Shown: positions 57,892 through 64,000 of the stretch, one piece after another | How positions within the stretch are numbered: position 1 is the first letter of the stretch | Layout: the number at the start of each line of letters is the position of its first letter | Source: Larimichthys crocea | Lineage: Eukaryota > Chordata > Actinopteri > Sciaenidae | Assembly (NCBI RefSeq): GCF_000972845.2 | Contig: NC_040018.1 | Span: 6,681,035-6,745,034 of the forward strand | Length of the DNA stretch: 64,000 bases | Direction: 5' to 3' | Made by a program: the position numbers and the translations under genes | The notes under the pieces: generated by a model | The model's database searches: none | What the model was told of the DNA's origin: nothing | What the model saw: only the letters and a program-made list of their open reading frames with translations

Positions 57892-60800
57892 CTGAGGGAG
57901 AGAGTGAGAGAGAAACAGATGATGGTGGGTGAACGTTTCCTCCTGTCCTCTCACTGCCCTCATCGTTAGTCCTGACAGCTCTTTCTTTAAATAAATCTGA
58001 CATGCTCTCTCCCTTTAAACTGGAGTTTCTGTTCAGCTAAGACAAATATCAGCAGCCCGAGGTGGCACAGAGACAAGTTCGATTTCCACCTGTGAGAAAT
58101 GTCGACTGAAAACAGACGCTCATCCTGATTCGAGCCTCAGGAAAGAATCATAACGTGCTGCTAATATTTGCACCCCGTGAAGTGCGAACGATGAAAATTG
58201 AAGGAGGGATTATTATTTCTCTAGAGACAATTAACACTTCAGCACATTTAACGCCTTTAGTGATGCATATGTAGAATCACACCAATATGTTTGGACGCTG
58301 TAGCGGTCTCGTTATCTTCAGTCTCTTCATCATAATCAAACTAAAATAGTATTTAATGATCTTTACAATAAAGCTGCATTAACTGGTTGAATCTAATCGC
58401 TGCATGTAATGGGAATGGAGTGACTCACAGTAATGAATCCAGAGTTATTACAAACTCTGCAGCTTTATGGCAGCCAGCTGTTTTCATTAAAACGAACTGA
58501 TACATGCGCTGTACTCACAGGAACAAACAGATATGTCAGTGCCGTGAGTCTGTCGAGATTGTTCAGAAATTTTCTGCGTCTTAGAGGCTAAAAATAAAAA
58601 CTAATGCAGCTTTAAATAAGAAACTGGGAGATAAATATATCATCGAAAGTTTTACGTTGAGTTCATCTGTCTCTCTTGCACCTACAGCGGCCTATAACAG
58701 ACACCAAAACCAACCAGTCAGACTCACCGGTGAGTATGATGTTGGGCAGTCCGCCGCTGCAGTTAGAGTACAGCATGTTGGACCTCATGTGCATCGGGTC
58801 CTGCAGGTTGCCGTGGCTGCCGCCCAGCCCTGCGAGCGCGGCCTGGGAGTAGTAGAGTAACGGTGAGGAAGAGGAAGGGTCGTAGCAGGAACCCCCCGCT
58901 GTGGAGCTCATGGCGTTTTCCAACAGAGAGAACTGGTCCAGCTAGCCGGCAGATGGCGGAGAGGAAGAAATGGCAAGCGGAAGAAAATGCAAAGAGTTGA
59001 TGAGACAAATTGTTGTTGCTGTTGTGTTGACCCCGACAGACTGAATCTACATCTTCATATGTTTGAAATGACCGTACTTCCCTTGTTTGATTACAGAGGA
59101 CTCTGAAAGTCTGTCGTAACATAACAGGTTTACACCGGTTTACAAAACTCTTCTTGCATATTCGCCTCGCTCTTTAAGTCAGTTATTGCAGCACAATGCA
59201 CCGTCTCTTCCTCACATCAGTTTAAAGGCTCCTACATCCAACACATCCTTTGGTCTGTTGTCATTCCTGTCTGCTGCTGCTAATGATACGAATTTGTTAC
59301 AAAAAAACACTAAAACTGGAAACACTTAAGGGTTTTTAAGGAGGCATTTCTCAAGTTTTTAATGATATTTTGTCAAACACTTCAGTTCTTCTTCTTCGCT
59401 TCTATCCTCGTCTCCTATCCTCTAAAAATGTCTTCTGGCACCGTCATGCAAACTGTTCTTGACGTTGTAACATCTACAGCACACAGAAACCCTCATTAAC
59501 GCGACAGCTGATGATATATGACGCATTCTGAGATCTCTGTGGTCTGACAAAAAAACAAATTTCTTGTTTTAGGTTTTCAAAAGATTTGAATTCATCCTGC
59601 TGACAAACTGACCCTGCAGCACAAAACGTTGCTTCGTTCGCAGTCGAGCGACGAACTGAAGCCACAGACGTTTTTCCTTAAAAACTGTCAAAACTCCTCG
59701 TAATGTTCTGGCTGAAGGTATCTCGTTATTAGAACTATTAGAACTGTCTCCATCACTGTCAGAGTTTAAATTTCCAGAAACCTTTCTTGGGCGCATTGCT
59801 GTTGACAAACTTTACTTGTTAACACATATTACTCGCGTGCTGTAGACACACACTACTCTGTGCTTAAACGTGTGTGTGCTGTTGTCTCTACCTGATAGGG
59901 GAGGGTCTTGCTCTGGTGATTGGAGAACTGTGGCTCCATGAAGGGGTCGTTGAAGAGCGTCGCCATGTTGTTGTGCTGTGAGGGAAGATTTTGGGAAGAA
60001 AGTAAAAAAAACTGCAGAATATTTTTACTCAGCTAGAAAAACAAGCTGCACGGTAAACGGAAGTGCTCAACTTGAGTTGCATTAATAATCTGAATCTAAT
60101 GTCCAGTCTCTAATTTCTGCCCTGCAGCGAGACGCAAGTAAACACATCATCAATTCACAGGCACTGATTGTGTGTGTGTGTGTGCTCACTTGGCCTGTGG
60201 TGAAATCCATTTGGATGTTCTGAAGGGGGGAAATAGGCTGCTGCTGTTGATGTTGATGTTGATGTTGTGGAGGCTGTTGCTGTTGCTGCTGGTGTTGCTG
60301 CTGGTGTTGCTGTTGACGTTGTCGGCTCTGGTCCACTGCATGCTGGGATTGTTGGTATAGCGGATAGGGTGGGGGCGGCTCCCTTGGCATGTTGCTGGTA
60401 TCCAAAGCAACTCCCTAGCACAGGACAGAGGAAGCCAGCAGGAGTCACCAAAGACTGACGACATGTTGAATCGAGAGTTGTGACTTGAGGTTTATTTATT
60501 CTGATTGTTGTGTCATTACTCAGCTACGCTCTCCCCGTCGGAGGCGGGGTGAAAACAATTGCAGCAGTGTGTTTTTGCAATGGTGCGCATTTTTACTTGG
60601 AGGTCAGACGATTTTATATCGTTACACATTTCCGGTTGTTGCAAATGTTTTTTAGTTTCAGCTCTAGTTTGAGTATTTTTGACAGCAGAGGTTCTTAGTT
60701 TACAAACCACAGTGACACTGGAGAGGCCGAATCAACGAGTTTAAGCAAGGATTTATGTTTGTTGATCAGGATGCAAGAACTGCTCATGCTTTTCGTGATT

Positions 60801-63635
60801 TTCAGTTTTATAGATGCATACATTTTATTGTTATTCCAGTACGCTGCAAAATAAACAGCCTCTTTGTCATCGGTGTGTACCTGTGTGATGGGAGACAGCG
60901 AGGGGGACATGGTGGGGGACAGCTGCTTGGCCAGACCCCGGCGCTGCTCGCTGCCAGGAGACAGGGTGAGGGGGCTGATGGGAGCTGGCCGTCGCCGGGG
61001 GGAGTTGTTGGACAGACGCAGGGACGAGTTGATGGAAGGATTGCTGAGCGATGACTGCAGCTGGCAGTTGTTGAGGGACGCCTGGATCGAGGGATTGCTC
61101 AGAGATGAGGAGAGACCTGTGGGGACGGTAAAGACATGAGCAGATCTATGAGAATGTACATCAGGGTAAAACTAATAGGGCAGCTGTGAATCCAGAGCAG
61201 ATATGAGCCGTTAGAAACCAAGCTGAACATGTGGAAGTTATGATGTAGCATGTACTTGATTTTCCAGCGTGCTCTCCAGATCCCGACCCAAAACACTAGA
61301 CTTTATTGTGTGACTGGGGAGGAAGAGAAAGATGGAGGGCAGAGGGAAGGAAAATGAGAAGACAGAGGGGAAAAGAAAAGAGCTGATTGTAGTGTGCCAA
61401 AACAGGGTCAAAGTTCCTCTGTCACTTTGGAGCTTAGCCAAGCCGAACTGTGTCTGACATGAGAGACCAACCATGCATACATTCACAGAGAGGAAAGAGT
61501 GCTGCCTGATCTGATCGCACCCACCGCTGCTCCCACTCAAGAGTTCACGGTGAGGAAGTCGGAGACAGAAAGATCATTCAATGAGAGTTATCCGTTATGT
61601 ACGGTTGGCTGGCAGAGGGAGAAATCTGGAACCTGCTCAAAACACTGCAGCTCTGGTTCCCGGTTTAAAATCGGAGGCTGGAAGAGACACTAGAATCCCA
61701 GCAGATGATGAGTCACGACCACTGACAAACACAGATTCTTCAGTGTCGACAGTCAGAAGGAGCACATGTCGAATGACTAGTCAAATCAGATAATGCCTGA
61801 AAACCCAAAATCCTGCAAGAAGTCAAGTTCTCATCAGACAAGCATCATAAAATGTCCTAATAATTTCCAGTATGTTCTAAAAAACCCACATAAAATAATA
61901 AAAAAAAATCTTAATTTGGATAAAATAATGGATTGTTTATTTCCATTGTGAGGTGTTATTAATTAAATTTTTCCAACCAAACTACCGTCATTCCCCGAAA
62001 TTTGTACGTGTATTAATCTGTATAATTATGTAGGTGTGAAATTGAGTGTGAATGGTTGTTTGTCTCTGCGTGCCCTGTGATAACCTGGTGACTTGTCCAG
62101 GGTGTACATGCCCCACCGTGACCCTAAAGAGGAGAAGCAGCTACAGATAATGGATGGATGATAGATAAACTTGATAATTTCGACTTCGAATGAGAAGAAA
62201 ACACAGCAAACAATAAGAAGACTGTCAACACAAACCTGTACCGAACAGACACGGTCCAATTTGGTCTGATCAGTTCTGGTATTAGGACTTAAAATTAAGA
62301 CTGAGATCTGAGAGCTGAGTAGATGATCTGAAATATCAAGACTTCTTTAGCTCCATTTTCCTTCACCTCACACATCTTAAGCCAACCTGGAGGTCAGGAC
62401 CCCTTCAGTGAGGTTGTAAAGATGGCTGACAGGATGAGAAAGCAGATAAGTTTTTCCTGCGAATATTTTACCTCTAATAATTTTTCAAAACAACAAACAA
62501 GTAAATCAAGTCACAAGTACGGTGGGAGGGTAAGGAGGGTGGGAACGACACATGCAGACACACAAACACAGAGCTCTGCTCCACCCACCCTGCGAGTTGC
62601 CAATGCCTAGGTGCATCATGGCGGCTGGCAGGTTTCCGGTGCTGCTGCCCCCGCTGAGGTTCGGGTACCCTCCGTTGTCTTCAGGATCCAGCGGGGTGGA
62701 GAGTGGTGATGGGAAGTGCAGGTTGCTGAGGTCAGGCAGGGAGCCGCCGGTATTTAACAAGCCCTGGTAGTGGGACAGACCGAGGTTCTGCTCTGGAGAC
62801 GGGAAAATGCTGCAGCAAAGGTACGTAAAAAAGCAACAAAACACTGACGTTACAATGTATTTCTGTACAGAGTCAAAGGCAGGGGTCATTAAATGTGTTG
62901 CCACAATGTTTCTCTGACTCTCATCCACTTGTTGTGGTCTCTCTTTTCCACCCACTCTCCATTTCCTCTATTATTTCTCTAATTTCCATCTCTGCTCATA
63001 TGCTGCATCAACAACAGCAACAGTGACTCATTGTTGTCTGTCCCGAATACACACAAACTGGCACAATGCAAAACAACGGACAAATGGTGTCTCCACAAAC
63101 AAACAGTGTGCGCTTATCTCTTGGCGCACAGGTCAGTGCAGTGTTCTGTCTTGTTTATGAATCGTCAATAATTTACTTCTACATTAAGCAAGAGGTGAAT
63201 CTCTGAAGGCTCTTTGGAAGATCTGTAACATGGCAATGGAAAACTGTAAAGCTAATGAAGTGCTGGTAAAAATGGAACCATATGTTTACGTCTGAGTCAT
63301 GACAGGACACCAGAGGTCGTTCGGGAAGACAATAGTCTCAGCAAACTGTTGCTAAACAATGCCCCGTGAAATCTGATAGTAATAACTCTGTTCCTCTTAT
63401 TTCAAAAGGGTTCGACGTGTGAAGAGGAAGACAGACATCCTGTTTGACGAGGTGAGAATGCGCGGCATGTCATTTCTAGGATTCCATTGTTCTGTTGACC
63501 GGCTCACAAACGGCTACCGCTGCCTGTGAACGTCACGTTATCAGATGATCCGAGTAAAACATGCGCTGCTGCACTTCAGACTTACTTGATTCCAGGCACT
63601 TCACATGATTTAGGCCTCGATGCCAGAGACTGGAC
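57686..63635 (-). CDS. crtc3: CREB-regulated transcription coactivator, CRTC3-like (3' part, 7 exons)
   Basis: Exons 5' to 3': 63635-63586, 62809-62589, 61116-60881, 60414-60190, 59975-59892, 58941-58728, 57891-57686. They sum to 1236 nt in phase, 411 residues plus TGA; the N-terminal CREB-binding exons lie beyond the window. CRTC proteins bind CREB and drive cAMP-responsive transcription. They are held in the cytoplasm by SIK/AMPK phosphorylation and 14-3-3 and released by calcineurin. Visible: central Ser/Pro-rich region, Gln/His tract and acidic C-terminal activation domain. CRTC3 is preferred over CRTC1/2 because of QNLGL..., [48 protein letters not shown] and [15 protein letters not shown]. 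Some stretches ([14 protein letters not shown]) are also CRTC2-like, so the paralog is less sure than the family. Confidence 0.85.
57892..58727 (-). other. crtc3: crtc3 intron (last)
   Basis: Non-coding; duplicated at 51767-52602 with indels. Confidence 0.8.
58728..58941 (-). CDS. crtc3: crtc3 penultimate exon
   Basis: 214-nt exon, acceptor gccggctag, donor gtgagt. Encodes [36 protein letters not shown] and LPNIILT. The QF..LENA..S and YSQAAL.GL.GSHG.L.D patterns are conserved in CRTC proteins. The final G joins AT of the last exon to give Asp. Confidence 0.92.
58942..59891 (-). other. crtc3: crtc3 intron
   Basis: Non-coding; duplicated at about 52806-53744. Confidence 0.8.
59892..59975 (-). 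CDS. crtc3: crtc3 84-nt exon
   Basis: Phase-0 exon of 28 codons: [20 protein letters not shown] then QSKTLPYQ. Acceptor ccctcacag, donor gtagag. It matches the CRTC position just before the QF..LENA block. Skipping would keep frame. Confidence 0.88.
60173..60184 (+). repeat. Short (TG)n tract next to polyQ exon donor
   Basis: In transcript sense a CA run beginning a few bases after the GTGAGC donor of the 60190-60414 exon. Confidence 0.85.
60190..60414 (-). CDS. crtc3: crtc3 Gln/His-rich exon
   Basis: 225-nt phase-0 exon, acceptor ctgtgctag, donor gtgagc. It starts [20 protein letters not shown] and continues into a tract dominated by Gln and His made of mixed CAG, CAA and CAC/CAT codons. 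It ends [16 protein letters not shown]. Gln-rich central segments are typical of CRTC proteins; the copy number here differs from the left duplicate. Confidence 0.9.
60415..60880 (-). other. crtc3: crtc3 intron
   Basis: 466 bases, non-coding. Part of it is present three times in the window because of the gap overlap at 54.4-55.2 kb. Confidence 0.8.
60881..61116 (-). CDS. crtc3: crtc3 Ser/Pro-rich exon
   Basis: 236-nt exon, acceptor tccccacag, donor gtacac. Encodes [40 protein letters not shown] and [20 protein letters not shown], ending [16 protein letters not shown]. The SLSNPS repeats and S-P sites are the CRTC central regulatory region, rich in potential proline-directed phosphorylation sites. 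Confidence 0.93.
61117..62588 (-). other. crtc3: crtc3 intron
   Basis: Non-coding. The first about 310 bases are near-identical to the left copy, while the remainder differs by scattered indels. Confidence 0.8.
62589..62809 (-). CDS. crtc3: crtc3 exon with [10 protein letters not shown] motif
   Basis: 221-nt exon, acceptor tgctgcag, donor gtgggt. Encodes [40 protein letters not shown] and [11 protein letters not shown], ending [33 protein letters not shown] is one of the most conserved CRTC blocks. Confidence 0.95.
62810..63585 (-). other. crtc3: crtc3 intron
   Basis: Single-copy non-coding sequence; nothing recognised. Confidence 0.8.
63586..63635 (-). CDS. crtc3: crtc3 50-nt exon
   Basis: Acceptor ctgtttcag, donor gtaagt. 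Encodes [16 protein letters not shown] plus a split Asn codon that continues as NIFPSPEQ. The [15 protein letters not shown] motif is conserved in CRTC proteins. Confidence 0.92.
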
Positions 63636-64000
63636 CTGAAACAGAAGCACAAAAATTAACATCACTTGTCTCGATCAGATAACACCACTCCAGCAGCCCA
63701 CTACGACTCGATGCACGTGTACGGCAGCGGAAAGACGGAGAGTGTATCGTCATGTCACGGACTATGCTTGATCTGTCAGATTATCGTATCTGCGCTGACA
63801 CTGAATCCCCTAAAATCCATTGCAAAGTGGAAAGTTCCACATTGATAAAATTATTTGTCTTTCCAGCGTTGCCTGAGCAAAAAATAAAAATAAATAAATT
63901 ACTGTCCGGATCAAAGAGATATTGATTGTCAGGAACAATAATGAGCACTAGGCATAAAAATTTGTGGTTTCATCTGATGTGGTGTTCAATAGCAGAAGAC
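63636..64000 (-). other. crtc3: crtc3 intron running off the window
   Basis: Non-coding. Upstream crtc3 exons (CREB-binding domain) are expected beyond the right edge. Confidence 0.7.

Larger units (their letters stand above)
57108..62698 (-). repeat. Right copy of the crtc3 duplication (intact exons)
   Basis: Collinear with 51001-56979. All exons in this copy have open frames and canonical splice sites, so it is taken as the true gene sequence. Confidence 0.92.

Noticed and set aside
1..64000. Phage defence, CRISPR, biosynthetic or viral systems
   Set aside because: Nothing in any frame resembles such genes; gene structure and repeats are those of a vertebrate genome.

Overview
This is a eukaryotic window, almost certainly from a ray-finned fish (percomorph-like teleost). 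It has large introns, canonical GT..AG splice sites, many CA/TG microsatellites and several interspersed repeat families of the kind that recur across percomorph genomes. I see no prokaryotic operon, no CRISPR array and no rRNA or tRNA gene. Two protein-coding genes can be read, both on the minus strand.

Gene 1 (3979-33208, minus) is adamtsl5, a secreted extracellular-matrix glycoprotein. I reconstructed 13 coding exons by hand. Every exon joins in phase through a GT/AG junction, giving 1671 coding bases (556 residues plus TGA). The order is signal peptide, one TSP1 repeat, cysteine-rich module, spacer, Thr/Pro/His-rich linker and C-terminal netrin-like (NTR) domain. The short 3' UTR runs into a cluster of poly(A) signals near 3772-3797. 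The start lies in a 20-nt coding exon next to a GC-rich, CT-repeat-bearing promoter region at about 33.2-34.1 kb.

From about 34.1 to 48.9 kb there is no gene I can support, only interspersed repeats, some of them nested, and microsatellites.

Gene 2 (48.93 kb to beyond the right edge, minus) is the 3' part of a CREB-regulated transcription coactivator, most like CRTC3. Seven exons (57686-63635) form an open, in-phase block of 411 residues ending in the CRTC C-terminal motif. The N-terminal exons lie beyond 64000. The long 3' UTR (about 51.56 down to 48.93 kb) is attached to a second copy of the same exons at 51-57 kb. That copy carries single-base indels, lost splice donors and an N gap, so the locus looks like a false tandem duplication made during assembly, not two genes.

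The left edge (544-3020) is a second apparent assembly artefact: a roughly 1.1-kb foldback inverted repeat centred on a 10-N gap, followed by a direct repeat. The most interesting biological signal is that CA/TG repeats sit directly against the splice sites of three adamtsl5 exons and one crtc3 exon. This is the arrangement through which hnRNP L or TDP-43/CELF proteins modulate exon inclusion in other vertebrate genes.
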